Below, piece by piece: positions 1 to 8,676 of a DNA stretch of 64,000 nt; positions within the stretch are counted from its first letter, which is position 1, and the number at the start of each line of letters is the position of its first letter. The stretch covers positions 1 through 64,000 of the forward strand of contig NZ_QHLZ01000006.1 in NCBI RefSeq assembly GCF_003185915.1, given 5' to 3'. The notes beneath the pieces are model-generated. The model was not told where the DNA came from, did not search any database, and was given only the letters and a program-made list of their open reading frames with translations. The stretch comes from Arthrobacter psychrochitiniphilus (GTDB taxonomy: Bacteria; Actinomycetota; Actinomycetes; Actinomycetales; Micrococcaceae). The position numbers and the translations under genes are program-made.

Positions 1-540
1 TCCCTGTCGCAGACTATCCCGTTCCCGTCTGATTTTGGTGATGAGAATGCCAAGGCCGCTGCTGAGCGTGCACTGGCCTACATGGACTTGGAGCCCGGTA
101 CGCCCATGAAGGACATCCGTGTTGACACGGTGTTCTTGGGTTCCTGCACCAACTCCCGCATTGAGGACCTGCGCTCCGCGGCGGATATTATCCGCGGCCG
201 CGAAAAGGACCCGAACATCCGCATGTTGGTGGTCCCCGGTTCCGCCCGCGTCCGTTTGGAAGCAGAAGCCGAGGGCCTGGACAAGGTGTTCATGGACTTT
301 GGTGCGGAGTGGCGATTTGCCGGTTGTTCCATGTGCTTGGGCATGAACCCGGACCAGTTGGAACCGGGCGAGCGCTGCGCGTCCACGTCCAACCGCAACT
401 TTGAAGGCCGCCAAGGCAAGGGCGGGCGTACTCACCTGGTTTCTCCCGTGGTGGCAGCTGCTACCGCTATCCGCGGAACCCTCAGTTCGCCCTCGGACCT
501 TGAACCAGCCACCCTCGAACCCGCCAACTCAGTAGCGTAA
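1..540 (+). CDS. leuC: 3-isopropylmalate dehydratase large subunit, C-terminal part
   Basis: This is the 3' part of leuC; the reading frame is open from the first base, so the start lies left of the window. With LeuD it isomerises 2-isopropylmalate to 3-isopropylmalate in cytoplasmic leucine biosynthesis. Two iron-sulfur cluster elements are visible: GSCTNSR and, further on, [11 protein letters not shown], whose cysteines ligate the 4Fe-4S cluster. The substrate-binding arginine region SARVR and the C-terminal NRNFEGRQG signature of aconitase-family enzymes are also present. The last 15 or so residues, rich in Leu, Glu and Pro, are a variable tail. leuD starts 10 bases after the stop, so the two are cotranscribed, as is usual for the heterodimer. 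Confidence 0.97.
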   Translation, partial: SLSQTIPFPSDFGDENAKAAAERALAYMDLEPGTPMKDIRVDTVFLGSCTNSRIEDLRSAADIIRGREKDPNIRMLVVPGSARVRLEAEAEGLDKVFMDFGAEWRFAGCSMCLGMNPDQLEPGERCASTSNRNFEGRQGKGGRTHLVSPVVAAATAIRGTLSSPSDLEPATLEPANSVA

Positions 541-550
541 GGAGCTCACC

Positions 551-1150
551 ATGGAAAAGTTTTCTACCCACACCGGCGTTGGTGTTCCGCTGCGCCAGAG
601 CAACGTTGACACGGACCAGATCATCCCTGCCGTGTATTTGAAGCGGATTACTCGTACCGGGTTCGAGGACGCCCTGTTCTCCAGCTGGCGCAAGGATCCG
701 GAATTCATTTTGAACCAGGAACCGTACACGGCCGGGTCCGTGCTGGTTGCTGGTGCTGATTTTGGTACGGGTTCCTCGCGTGAACACGCGGTGTGGGCGT
801 TGAAGGACTACGGTTTCAAGGCCGTGCTGTCTTCTCGCTTTGCCGATATTTTCCGTGGCAACTCCGGCAAGCAGGGCCTGGTTGCTGCTGAGCTGGCCCA
901 GGATGACATTGAGCTGATCTGGAAGGTGTTGGAGAACGCTCCGGGCACCGCGGTCACAGTGGACCTGGTGGCCAAGATGGTCACGGCAGGCACCGTGGTG
1001 GCCCCGTTCCAGATTGATGACTACACCCGCTGGCGCCTACTCGAAGGCCTCGATGACATTGGCCTGACACTGCGCAACGAACCCGACATCACCGCGTTCG
1101 AGGCCACGCGCCCCTCGATCAAACCCACAACCCTGCCAGCCAAGGTCTAA
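551..1150 (+). CDS. leuD: 3-isopropylmalate dehydratase small subunit
   Basis: The 199-residue product is the swivelling small subunit that pairs with LeuC. The family signature [14 protein letters not shown] near residues 73-86 contains the Ser-Arg pair that contacts substrate, and the N-terminal [13 protein letters not shown] segment is typical of LeuD. The length matches the family. An AAGGAG ribosome site precedes the ATG, and the gene sits 10 bases behind leuC in an obvious leuCD operon. A strong hairpin with a T run follows about 20 bases after the stop. Nothing is missing or truncated. Confidence 0.97.
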   Translation: MEKFSTHTGVGVPLRQSNVDTDQIIPAVYLKRITRTGFEDALFSSWRKDPEFILNQEPYTAGSVLVAGADFGTGSSREHAVWALKDYGFKAVLSSRFADIFRGNSGKQGLVAAELAQDDIELIWKVLENAPGTAVTVDLVAKMVTAGTVVAPFQIDDYTRWRLLEGLDDIGLTLRNEPDITAFEATRPSIKPTTLPAKV

Positions 1151-1171
1151 CTTCAGCCACACGGTAGTGAT

Positions 1172-1207
1172 AGCCGGCCCGTCCCTTCAGGGGTGGGTCG
1201 GCTTTTT
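1172..1207 (+). terminator. rho-independent terminator of leuCD
   Basis: A GC-rich stem (GCCGGCCCGTCCC pairing with GGGGTGGGTCGGC around a short TTCA-containing loop) is followed directly by TTTTT. It stands about 20 bases behind the leuD stop. Confidence 0.85.
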
Positions 1208-1256
1208 GGTTTACGAACAATGCCGGCCTCGAATTGCTAAGGAATGGGGCGCAACT

Positions 1257-1427
1257 TCACTTATTTGAAGGCAACCCCGCAGCGTTCAGCAGTGCCACCA
1301 GCCGGCGTGCATCACGCAAGTCATCCCAAACCCAACGCACCACCCTATAACCTCGCGCACGGAGCCCCGTGAAGTGCCGCTCTGAAGCCTGAGCTATTTC
1401 GGGATCACGCGAAAAAAACAAGACACT
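1257..1427 (-). pseudogene. C-terminal relic of a DUF559/AbiEi-like protein
   Basis: On the minus strand an open stretch ending in TGA reads as the last 50 to 56 residues of a DUF559-type (Vsr-fold endonuclease-like) protein. The pattern RARGYRVVRWVWDDLRD followed by ARRLVALLNAAG is what such proteins have at their C-terminus. There is no start codon or N-terminal domain upstream, so this is a decayed fragment. It was recognised from the motif pattern only. The family is common in actinobacteria and is often annotated as a type IV antitoxin-like or DUF559 protein. Confidence 0.55.
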
Positions 1428-1929
1428 GGAAGCCTATTGCGGCATCTGAAAATGCACAATATTCTTTTCAGGCTTTGGGTTTCGAAGAGGCTAAGTACAG
1501 CCCTCCGACGTTCGATGGCGAGAGTTGTGGTGGCTTTCGCCAAGGTTTCGCCTTTACACTCCGTACGGTTGATTGAGGTCGCGGCCCACACAACGGCAGC
1601 ATGATTTGATGGAGCGTGAACTCGTCAGAGCACCCCAGCTAAGACTGCCAGGGTGCTCGTGGTTTTTGGGAAGAGGCCTGCCTATTTCCGTGCACATAGT
1701 GTCAATCAAAATTTAACCGAACAATGGAAAAATTGGCTTCATTCAGATTTAGTGTTGAGCCCAAGCCGGCAGTAAGAAGCAACGCTCGAACCACACCCTC
1801 AGGTTCCGGACACACGATTATGGTGTTCTGTCATGCATTTAATCAGTAGGCGTCAGACCAAAATTAATCGTTGACTGCAGTTTCTGCTGACCCTGTACTG
1901 ACGTTCCAGTGGCGGGCCCGGGCACTACC
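1428..1929. other. non-coding stretch, no gene recognised
   Basis: About 500 bases between the DUF559 relic and the PdxH-like gene. Short open frames occur but none has a ribosome site or a recognisable protein pattern. It probably holds further decayed sequence from the same lost gene and the downstream region of the PdxH-like gene. Confidence 0.5.
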
Positions 1930-2586
1930 TCACGGCCACAAGCGCTGCTTTTCCCACGCAGAATCGGTCCGTAGATAGCGCAGGCGTTGGTGGTTGCGGT
2001 GAGGATCGCCCTGCCAAAATTCCACGGATTTAGGTACAACAGTCCATGCCGCCCACTGGGGAGAAACAATCTCCGGATCGAGCTCCATGGCGGCTTGAGC
2101 TTGTTTGATGAGTTCCTCGCGTGCGGCATCTGTTGCAAAGGTGGAGCTCTGTGGAGCAGCCAAAGCATTGACTCTGGTTTGCGGGTGGCGTGTCAAGAAG
2201 TCAGCGGCTGATTCTGCTGCGGTAGCCCGGTGCGCGGTTCCGCGGATTCGCACAACGCGGTTGAGCGTACTCCAGTAGAACGTCAGAGCGCACTTTGGAT
2301 TTGCCAATAGTTGGGCCCCTTTTGTCGAGTCGTCACCTGTTGCGATCCTGAAACCACAATCGCCGTTCACGTCCTTGACGGTTAGCACCCTGGCATCGGG
2401 CATCCCGTCCGCATCGACAGTGGAAAGTATCGCTGCGTACGCCTCAGTCAAACCGGCATGGATCGCGTCCTGACGCCAGCGCAGGAAGAGCTCATGAGGG
2501 AGGTCCGGGGCTGACGCCACAGCGAAACCTGGCTCCTGCCCAACAGTTGGTGGAACCGCTCCGAACCCATCGCCACGTGTCTGCAT
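1930..2586 (-). CDS. pyridoxamine 5'-phosphate oxidase family protein (PdxH-like)
   Basis: The product of about 218 residues has the FMN-binding split-barrel fold of PNP oxidases. Residues RVLTVKD and the segment around STKGAQLLANPKCALTFYW match the FMN/PLP regions of PdxH. The C-terminus VEFWQGDPHRNHQRLRY, ending in RLWP, is the diagnostic PdxH tail with the conserved Arg and His that hold the substrate. It would oxidise PNP or PMP to PLP in the cytosol. I prefer the ATG at 2586 because GGAGAA lies 7 bases upstream; a GTG at 2601 is in frame. The N-terminal 20 residues are poorly conserved. It is a single gene, divergent from the epimerase gene. A paralogue elsewhere is possible, so no gene symbol is given. 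Confidence 0.85.
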   Translation of the reverse strand: MQTRGDGFGAVPPTVGQEPGFAVASAPDLPHELFLRWRQDAIHAGLTEAYAAILSTVDADGMPDARVLTVKDVNGDCGFRIATGDDSTKGAQLLANPKCALTFYWSTLNRVVRIRGTAHRATAAESAADFLTRHPQTRVNALAAPQSSTFATDAAREELIKQAQAAMELDPEIVSPQWAAWTVVPKSVEFWQGDPHRNHQRLRYLRTDSAWEKQRLWP

Positions 2587-2793
2587 GCTCTCATTCTCCA
2601 CAACAGCACATCATTAGGAAAGCCCGAAGCGGCTGATGGCAGAGCGGCCTACGGCTGTTCGCGATTGGATATGCCGGCGGTGAGCGGCGGTGAAGGCATC
2701 GAGAAATCTTGGATAAGCTCGTAGCATTCCTCGATGCCCGGCAACCGGGCATCGAGAAAATCCAAACAAACTGTGTGATCTGAGGAGTATGAA

Positions 2794-3645
2794 ATGGCTG
2801 TAGTGATTGCCGGCTGTGGTGACCTCGGAACTGAAGTTGGACTCCGGTTCGCTTCTCTGGGCCACCGGGTAATAGGGCTTCGGCGCTCGGCTGCGAAACT
2901 GCCAGCCGAAATCGAGGGACAGGCTGTTGATCTGTCCGCAGAGGTGCCGAAGCTACCAGCGGAGGCCACGATCGTGGTGATTGCCATGAGCCCCGATGAG
3001 CGCAGTGTGGAGGGCTACAGGTCCGCCTACGTAGAAAGCGTCCTGCGCGTTGCCGAGGCAATCCGTGAAGACTGCGCTGCGCCACCGCGCGTGCTGTACG
3101 TGTCATCAACAGCGGTGTACGGCGTTGACGATGGATCTTGGGTTGACGAGACAACGCTGGCCCAACCCACCTCGCCTACTGCAGTGGTGCTGCTAGAAGC
3201 AGAGGAGACCTTGCTCAAGCTGATTCCCGAGGCGGTTATCCTGCGCCTTGGAGGAATTTACGGGCCAGGCCGTACTCGGGAAATTGATCGTGTACGTCAG
3301 GGGATCGCGACTATCTCCTCTGAGCCAGAATTCAGCAGTCGGATTCATCGTGACGATGCGGCAGCCGCAGTCATCCACCTCATGACCCGCCAGGATTGGC
3401 CTGAGAGTGTCTATATCGGCGTTGACGATCACCCGGTTGATCGTCGCGAAGTTGTTGAATTCTTGGCACGCAGCCTTGATTTGCCCGCGCCGGAAGTCAC
3501 CAACAATTCCTCGAGCGGGCAGGGGAGTCACGGCAAACGATGCCGCAACAACAAGCTACGGGAAACTGGATTCGTGTTTTCCTACCCCTCATATCGGGAA
3601 GGCTACACGGCCGTTCTTGACGGGGCCGGAGTCCGCCACGCCTAA
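2794..3645 (+). CDS. NAD(P)-dependent epimerase/dehydratase (extended SDR family)
   Basis: The 283-residue product opens with a Rossmann nucleotide-binding loop (VVIAGCGDLGTEVG) and an acidic/basic turn GLRR that suggests NADP preference. An SSTAVYG motif in mid-protein holds the catalytic Ser and the Tyr region of the SDR family, and RLGGIYGPGR is the usual segment of atypical or extended SDRs. Such proteins are often annotated as YeeZ-like NAD-dependent epimerases. The substrate cannot be told. The gene starts with ATG and is divergent from the PdxH-like gene. It is followed by a VOC gene about 115 bases downstream with no obvious coupling. Confidence 0.85.
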   Translation: MAVVIAGCGDLGTEVGLRFASLGHRVIGLRRSAAKLPAEIEGQAVDLSAEVPKLPAEATIVVIAMSPDERSVEGYRSAYVESVLRVAEAIREDCAAPPRVLYVSSTAVYGVDDGSWVDETTLAQPTSPTAVVLLEAEETLLKLIPEAVILRLGGIYGPGRTREIDRVRQGIATISSEPEFSSRIHRDDAAAAVIHLMTRQDWPESVYIGVDDHPVDRREVVEFLARSLDLPAPEVTNNSSSGQGSHGKRCRNNKLRETGFVFSYPSYREGYTAVLDGAGVRHA

Positions 3646-3760
3646 GGGATCCGGTGCTCGGATGGGTCCGGAAGGTTGTATCAGTCACATCACGTTCTGG
3701 GATTTGAGATGCGGTATCTTGGGGAGAGGTTTGCCGCCGAAAACTACCACGAGGACACTC

Positions 3761-4153
3761 ATGCCTGCCCTGCCGCATATTGACCATCTGGCGCTGACAG
3801 TGACGGACATAACCGTCAGTACAAGCTTCTATTCTCGACTATGGGAAACCGAACCTACGGGGTATATGGATGATGGTCCGTTCATACGCCGCATCTTCAC
3901 GCTCGCCGGCGGACTCACCTTGGGGCTGACCCAGCACACCATCAGTTCGGCAAAGGACTTCGATGAAAAAAATCCCGGCCTCGATCACATCGGATTCGCA
4001 GTGAAGGGTAGAGCAGGGTTGCTCGAGTGGCGCGACCATCTCGAAAAACTTGGTGTCAAGCACAGCGGGTTGGTTGAGGCATCCTACGGGACAGCCCTCA
4101 GTTTCAAGGATCCGGACGGAATAGCTCTGGAATTCTTCTTAGCGGCAGACTAG
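3761..4153 (+). CDS. VOC (glyoxalase/bleomycin resistance) family protein
   Basis: The 130-residue protein has one vicinal-oxygen-chelate module pair: IDHLALTVTD at the start (the first metal-ligand His), LDHIGFAVK in the middle and the C-terminal FKDPDGIALEFF with its metal-ligand Glu. These are the His/His/Glu positions of metal-dependent VOC enzymes. Function could be lyase, dioxygenase or drug binding and is not decidable from sequence. The ATG at 3761 is chosen because GAGGA precedes it and the domain begins there. The frame is open for another 350 bases upstream, but that part overlaps the epimerase gene and does not look like protein. Confidence 0.85.
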   Translation: MPALPHIDHLALTVTDITVSTSFYSRLWETEPTGYMDDGPFIRRIFTLAGGLTLGLTQHTISSAKDFDEKNPGLDHIGFAVKGRAGLLEWRDHLEKLGVKHSGLVEASYGTALSFKDPDGIALEFFLAAD

Positions 4154-4161
4154 CCGCATTC

Positions 4162-4189
4162 ACGAGGGTGCAGCTCATCACACCCTCGT
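4162..4189 (+). terminator. hairpin behind the VOC gene
   Basis: Perfect 9-bp arms ACGAGGGTG and CACCCTCGT with a 10-base loop lie 9 bases after the VOC stop. There is only a weak T-rich tail. Confidence 0.6.
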
Positions 4190-4367
4190 TGCCTCAAACG
4201 TGGCGACAAGATTCGACTTTTGGATTGCAGAACAGCCGAATGCGTGCAGTGATCTTGTGGGTAAACTGTGACACCCCGTTTGGCATATTTGACCTGTCAG
4301 TGATTATTATCATTGTTGTAGGTAAGTTGCTATCTTGGCGAGAAACTATCCATGAAGAGGTAAACGC

Positions 4368-6578
4368 GTGAGGGTTCAGAACTGTCTTGACGCCTTGAAG
4401 CATGCTGATCGTCTCGTTGATGCCTTGCGGCTAGCAGACGATCTGGCAGTACAAGCGAGCCAAAACGGTGGTGTGCGAAACATCCGCATCCTCCGCAACG
4501 CCATCAGTTCCAAGGACCAGATTGTTGCGATTGCAGCAACGCATGCATTGGGACAGATGGTGGATGAGGAGGCCGACAGTGTTCTTTCTGACCTCCTCTC
4601 CAGCGAACACGGTTTCATTCGTGAGCATGCGGCGTGGGCACACCGTTCCCGCTCTCCCCATCTAGAATCCATGGGCAGGCTTGTTGGGCTCGTTGCTTCT
4701 GGCGGATTTGCGGGGATGTTATCCCAGCGGACTCTTGAAGCGTGGGGTACTTCCGTCCCTGAAATGGTTTCCGTTTCGCTGGAAAGTGCACTGCTGGGTG
4801 TAGCTAGAGTTGAAAGCCGCTACCGGTTGGTGGAGACGCTGGGTTTGGTGCAACACGCCATCTCCACGACGCTGCTGTTGCGCCTGGCCAATGACCCTGG
4901 CGAGGACATGTCCGTACGCAGTGCGGCTGTTGCAGCCTTGGGGCAAAGAAGGGGACAGCCTAAAGTAGTAGAACTGCTGACACTTCTCGTTGAGGGAGGG
5001 GGCCATCTGGCGGAGGTTGCCAGACTCTCTCTCATGGACCTCGATGTCCACGACGTTCCAGATATTGACCTGGACATGCCGCAACAAGGTTCAAATCTGA
5101 CAGTTGCCCAACTTTTTCTGAACGCTGATATCGATGCGCACCTAAGCCATTCCGGAAGCGGTGACAATGGCGGCATTGCCACGTTGTTGGTGCGTCTTGG
5201 TGACGCCCTCGTGGCTGGTCAGCAACGCAATCCAGATGACGTTCAGGTGGGCGGGGGCCGTAACCTGCAGGTTGACCGTGTGCTCACCCTTTCTCGAGGA
5301 AAAGCGGAAGCTGCATCACAGAGCATGGCAGCATTGGGCAACATCGAGCAAGGCCACGTCTACGGCCATATACCGTTGCTGCAGGACCCCAAACAATCAG
5401 CGAATCCCTGGACTTTTTGGGTCGCTGCCCGGCGTGGCATCAGCCGCCTACTCAGGGCTGCCGGGAACGTTGACGTGCTTCACTTGCGAATGGCAGATGT
5501 AGGCAGCCTTGCCGCCTTCGACGTTGCCCGGGCCCTCGATATCCCGGTGGTGTTCACGGTGGCACCGGATCCGCACGCAGTCATCAACTCCATGGATCTT
5601 GCTGGCACTCTCAACCGGGAAAACTTTGGAACCACTGACGAGATTGAACATTTTTGGTTCCGCGCCCGCCTTGTTCAACGACTCGCCGCCAATTCAGCCC
5701 ATACCGTTTTTTTCCCCCGGCCTAATCTTCGGCACGACATCAACGAGCTGATTGGAATTGATATTGGCAAGGAACCACAGCGGCACACCATTGTTCCTGA
5801 GGGCATTGATCTGGGCGTGATTGACCAGGCTGTTCTTGAAGCTGAGTCCCTCGTCTTCGGGGGTCCAGCTAGCCCGGCGCTGCTGGAACTTCGGGACCTT
5901 CTCAACGCTCTTCCCGCCGAACGGCGCGCGCTGCCGCTACTGACAAGTGTGGGCCGGTTGCACCGGGTCAAGGGGATGTCAACGATAGTTGAAGCCTGGG
6001 CAGGTTCTGATCTGCGTCACCGGACCAACCTTTTGATCATTGGCGGGAATCTCCAAGATCCTTCAGCGGATGAACGCGAACAGCTCCAGCTCATCAACGG
6101 AACTCTCAGTCCTGAGGTGCAAAGCCAGGAAGGGCTGTTGATTGCCGGTCATCGCCCGAACGACACAGTTGCCCGATGGATCGCAGCAACCCGCACTGGA
6201 ATTCCTGGTTTTGCCGGTCCCAATGGTGTGTATGTTTGCGGGAGCCTAAAGGAAGAGTTTGGCATTGCGCTTTTGGAGGCCATGGCAACAGGCTTACTGG
6301 TGGTTGCCCCGGATGCTGGTGGCCCCGCGACGTATGTGGAACAAGGGCGGACTGGATTTCTTACCACCACTTGGGACACTGCGTTGCTGGCTGGGGCCAT
6401 TAATGATGCGCTGGTGTGTGCGGCTAATGAAGTAACAGACACACGGGCGCTCTACTCCCGCAGTGTTGTCCAAGATCGCTTCACTATAGAGGCGATGGCC
6501 CACACACTGAACCAGGTGTACAGCAACGTGCACCAAAACGATGTTCAATTGCGACGAGAATTGATGGCCAGCGCATGA
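4368..6578 (+). CDS. HEAT-repeat / GT4-type glycosyltransferase fusion
   Basis: The 736-residue product has two parts. Residues 1 to about 230 are helical HEAT/PBS-lyase-like repeats (for example VAIAATHALGQMVDEEADSV and SVRSAAVAALGQRRG). The second part is a GT-B retaining glycosyltransferase. SVGRLHRVKG near residue 521 starts the nucleotide-sugar domain, and EEFGIALLEAMATG near 628-640 holds the E-x7-E donor motif, followed by DAGGPATYVEQGRTGFL. The latter half resembles sucrose-synthase-like GT4 enzymes. Start is GTG behind GAGG. The stop overlaps the next gene's ATG by 4 bases (ATGA), so both transferases are translationally coupled and probably act on one glycan or small molecule. The substrate is unknown. 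No signal peptide is seen, so it is cytoplasmic. Confidence 0.82.
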   Translation: MRVQNCLDALKHADRLVDALRLADDLAVQASQNGGVRNIRILRNAISSKDQIVAIAATHALGQMVDEEADSVLSDLLSSEHGFIREHAAWAHRSRSPHLESMGRLVGLVASGGFAGMLSQRTLEAWGTSVPEMVSVSLESALLGVARVESRYRLVETLGLVQHAISTTLLLRLANDPGEDMSVRSAAVAALGQRRGQPKVVELLTLLVEGGGHLAEVARLSLMDLDVHDVPDIDLDMPQQGSNLTVAQLFLNADIDAHLSHSGSGDNGGIATLLVRLGDALVAGQQRNPDDVQVGGGRNLQVDRVLTLSRGKAEAASQSMAALGNIEQGHVYGHIPLLQDPKQSANPWTFWVAARRGISRLLRAAGNVDVLHLRMADVGSLAAFDVARALDIPVVFTVAPDPHAVINSMDLAGTLNRENFGTTDEIEHFWFRARLVQRLAANSAHTVFFPRPNLRHDINELIGIDIGKEPQRHTIVPEGIDLGVIDQAVLEAESLVFGGPASPALLELRDLLNALPAERRALPLLTSVGRLHRVKGMSTIVEAWAGSDLRHRTNLLIIGGNLQDPSADEREQLQLINGTLSPEVQSQEGLLIAGHRPNDTVARWIAATRTGIPGFAGPNGVYVCGSLKEEFGIALLEAMATGLLVVAPDAGGPATYVEQGRTGFLTTTWDTALLAGAINDALVCAANEVTDTRALYSRSVVQDRFTIEAMAHTLNQVYSNVHQNDVQLRRELMASA

Positions 6579-7879
6579 CACTTTTGATCATTAGCCCAGA
6601 CTACGCCTCACACCTTTATCCTCTGGCGGCCTTGGGAACTAGCTGGTTGGCTGCTGGCGAGAGGGTTGTGGTTGCGACCGGGCCTGCCACAGCATCCATC
6701 GTGGAGTCCTTTGGCTTTGAACACACACCCCTGCAACTTAGCCGTGGCTCAAACCCAGGTGTTATCCGTGCCGAGGAACAGCCTCAAGGTGAGGATGATG
6801 CACTGCGGGGCTTCTTCTCAGCCACGCGCAACGGGATGATAGACACCCTGACCTTCCAGGCTGAGGCCCGCATGAACGATCTGATGTGGGAGCCTGTCAG
6901 CACGGCTAGGGCGGTGCAGGCCATCATTGAGGAGATCCAACCACACACAATCATTGTGGATCATTTGGCGTTCAGCGCGCGTCTTGCCATGGTTGCTGCA
7001 GGGGTCCATCACATCGACGTGGTCCTGGGCCATCCCACGGCATTGCCCTTGCCCCTGGCCGCGGAAGTCTATGGGTATCCTCCGGCATGGCCGGCTGCAT
7101 TCTCTCCTGACGAGAGCGAACTGCAAGAGCTGAAGAACTTGTGTTTGCAGGTCAGTGAATCATTCACCACCGAGTGGAACCAAGCGTTGGCCGTGTTGGC
7201 TCCCCACCTCCCACCTTCACCGGACGCTTTCGCAGAGCACGGGGACCTACTCGTTTTTAACTACCCTGAGGAGTTGGTGCCAATGGAAAGGAAGGAGCTG
7301 CTGCAACAACACTTGTTCCTGGGCTCCTCCGTGCGTGCTGAGCCAACCGATCCGCGCGTCTCACAGTGGATTGCCTCCACCAATGAACCCTATGTATACG
7401 TCAGCTTCGGCAGCTTTCTTTCCGTGCGTTCGGACGTCCTGATCAAAGTTGTCACGGCACTACGTGAATCTGGGATTAGAGCTGCTATCGCCTATGGTTC
7501 TACGGAATTGGAGTCCCTCGGTGAAATTCCGGACCATTGGTTGGTGGGTGAATTCCTGCCGCAAGTTACCTTGCTGGAGTCTGCTGCCGTAGGTGTTACC
7601 CATGGGGGCAACAACAGTGTCACTGAATCAATGACGTTTGGTGTGCCGTTGGTGGTTCTACCCTTCTCCACTGACCAGTTCGCCGGCGCCGCTGCTCTTG
7701 AATCCACCGGCTTTGGTGCAGCCCTCGCACCAAACACAGCCACCGTGGAAGAGATCAAACGTGCTCTTGAAACCATGTTGGCACTGCCAATGGATAAGCG
7801 CACGGCGTTGCATGAGCTCGGGCAAACACTGCGCCAAGGAGATGGGCCGAACCGGATACGTTCTGCTCGGAATGCCTAG
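6575..7879 (+). CDS. UGT/MGT-type glycosyltransferase (GT1 family)
   Basis: The 434-residue GT-B protein starts on the ATG that overlaps the preceding gene's stop. The donor-binding signature is complete near residues 341-385: THGGNNSVTESMTFGVPLV, then FSTDQFAGAAALES, equivalent to the HGG...E...Q box of UDP-sugar-dependent GT1 enzymes. YVYVSFGSFLSV is the usual start of the C-terminal domain. The N-terminus LLIISPDYASHLYPL resembles the acceptor-domain start of macrolide-type glycosyltransferases. Together with the HEAT/GT4 protein it forms a two-gene operon. Product and acceptor are not predictable. The last 20 or so residues are short and polar. Confidence 0.88.
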   Translation: MTLLIISPDYASHLYPLAALGTSWLAAGERVVVATGPATASIVESFGFEHTPLQLSRGSNPGVIRAEEQPQGEDDALRGFFSATRNGMIDTLTFQAEARMNDLMWEPVSTARAVQAIIEEIQPHTIIVDHLAFSARLAMVAAGVHHIDVVLGHPTALPLPLAAEVYGYPPAWPAAFSPDESELQELKNLCLQVSESFTTEWNQALAVLAPHLPPSPDAFAEHGDLLVFNYPEELVPMERKELLQQHLFLGSSVRAEPTDPRVSQWIASTNEPYVYVSFGSFLSVRSDVLIKVVTALRESGIRAAIAYGSTELESLGEIPDHWLVGEFLPQVTLLESAAVGVTHGGNNSVTESMTFGVPLVVLPFSTDQFAGAAALESTGFGAALAPNTATVEEIKRALETMLALPMDKRTALHELGQTLRQGDGPNRIRSARNA

Positions 7880-7941
7880 TTTCTGACCCCTGCTTTGGCT
7901 CGTTATGAGGTTAACGCAGCAGAGAACTTGGCATCGAAAAT

Positions 7942-7966
7942 GTTTGGATTCCTCAGTTGGGGGAAT
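7942..7966 (+). promoter_or_regulatory. candidate SigB/SigF-type promoter of csbD
   Basis: GTTT at 7942-7945 and GGGAAT at 7961-7966 are separated by 15 bases, close to the GTTT-N14-16-GGGTA pattern known for actinobacterial general-stress sigma factors. It lies about 110 bases upstream of csbD, and a SigB-family gene is 600 bases away. Not tested. Confidence 0.45.
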
Positions 7967-8073
7967 TGTAATGGTTGAGGCTCGTGGCGCCATTGCCGCT
8001 GAGCCCGGGAAACGGATCGAAAAGCAGCGGCCGGGTGGCCTCTGATGCTTTTCGTTCCCTGAAGGAGACAACC

Positions 8074-8259
8074 ATGGGTATCGCAGACAAGTTTGAGAAT
8101 AAGGCCGAAGAGCTCAAGGGCAAGGCCAAGGAGCACATCGGCTCAGCCACGAATGATCAGGGCCTTGAAGCGGAGGGCCAAGCGGACCAGGCCAAGGCCG
8201 GTGTCAAGCAGGCTGGTGAGCACATCAAAGATGCTGCCAAGGACGTCACTGACCGCTAA
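8074..8259 (+). CDS. CsbD family stress protein
   Basis: The 61-residue, highly charged product has the complete CsbD pattern: a start MGIADKFENKAEELKGKAKE, a middle GLEAEGQADQAKAG, and a helical end rich in Lys and Ala. CsbD-like proteins are small cytoplasmic general-stress proteins of unknown mechanism, sigma-B controlled in Bacillus. A clear GAAGGAG ribosome site lies 7 bases before the ATG. A candidate stress-sigma promoter lies upstream and a stress-membrane-protein gene follows, which fits a general-stress regulon. Confidence 0.9.
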   Translation: MGIADKFENKAEELKGKAKEHIGSATNDQGLEAEGQADQAKAGVKQAGEHIKDAAKDVTDR

Positions 8260-8337
8260 CGGTTGCGCCGTCACCTGGGTGAACCCACAATGGGCACGCC
8301 CCTCGATCTGAGAAGTTGAACTAAAAGGAGTTATTTC

Positions 8338-8598
8338 ATGGGTTTTATTGCGTTCCTGATACTGGGACTCATTGTTGGTGCGATAGCAAAAGCTATCCTC
8401 CCCGGCCGCCAAAGTGGCGGCATCCTGATCACCATGCTCTTAGGAGTGGTGGGGGCCTTGCTCGGGGGATGGATCGGTAGTGCGATCTTCGGCGTCGGGC
8501 TTGAGAATTTTTGGAGCCTGCAAACCTGGCTGGTCGCCATTGTAGGTTCACTGGTGGTTTTGGGCATCTATGGCGCCATTGTGGGGCGCAAGGCCTGA
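8338..8598 (+). CDS. GlsB/YeaQ/YmgE family stress membrane protein
   Basis: The 86-residue product has three hydrophobic segments and the family signature: GLIVGAIAKAILPGR, then ITMLLGVVGALLGGWIG and a final GSLVVLGIYGAIVGRKA. Family members (GlsB, YeaQ, YmgE) are small inner-membrane transglycosylase-associated proteins linked to stress. An AAAGGAG ribosome site precedes the ATG. It lies 78 bases downstream of csbD in the same direction and ends at a strong bidirectional hairpin, so csbD and this gene may share a transcript. Confidence 0.92.
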   Translation: MGFIAFLILGLIVGAIAKAILPGRQSGGILITMLLGVVGALLGGWIGSAIFGVGLENFWSLQTWLVAIVGSLVVLGIYGAIVGRKA

Positions 8599-8605
8599 GA
8601 TTAGT

Positions 8606-8651
8606 GTGAGCCTGTCCGCCATCCTCTAGGGAGGATGGCGGACAGGCTCAC
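8606..8651. terminator. perfect 21-bp inverted repeat between convergent genes
   Basis: Arms of 21 bases starting GTGAGCCTGTCCGCC and ending GGCGGACAGGCTCAC surround a 4-base TAGG loop without mismatch. It lies between the stress membrane protein gene and the convergent sigma-factor gene. It probably terminates transcription from both sides. Confidence 0.85.
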
Positions 8652-8676
8652 TTCAAGCTATTTACAGCGTTTTCGT

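Noticed and set aside
3407..3760. Upstream extension of the VOC gene
   Set aside because: It overlaps the epimerase gene in another frame, and a good ribosome site and domain start lie at 3761.
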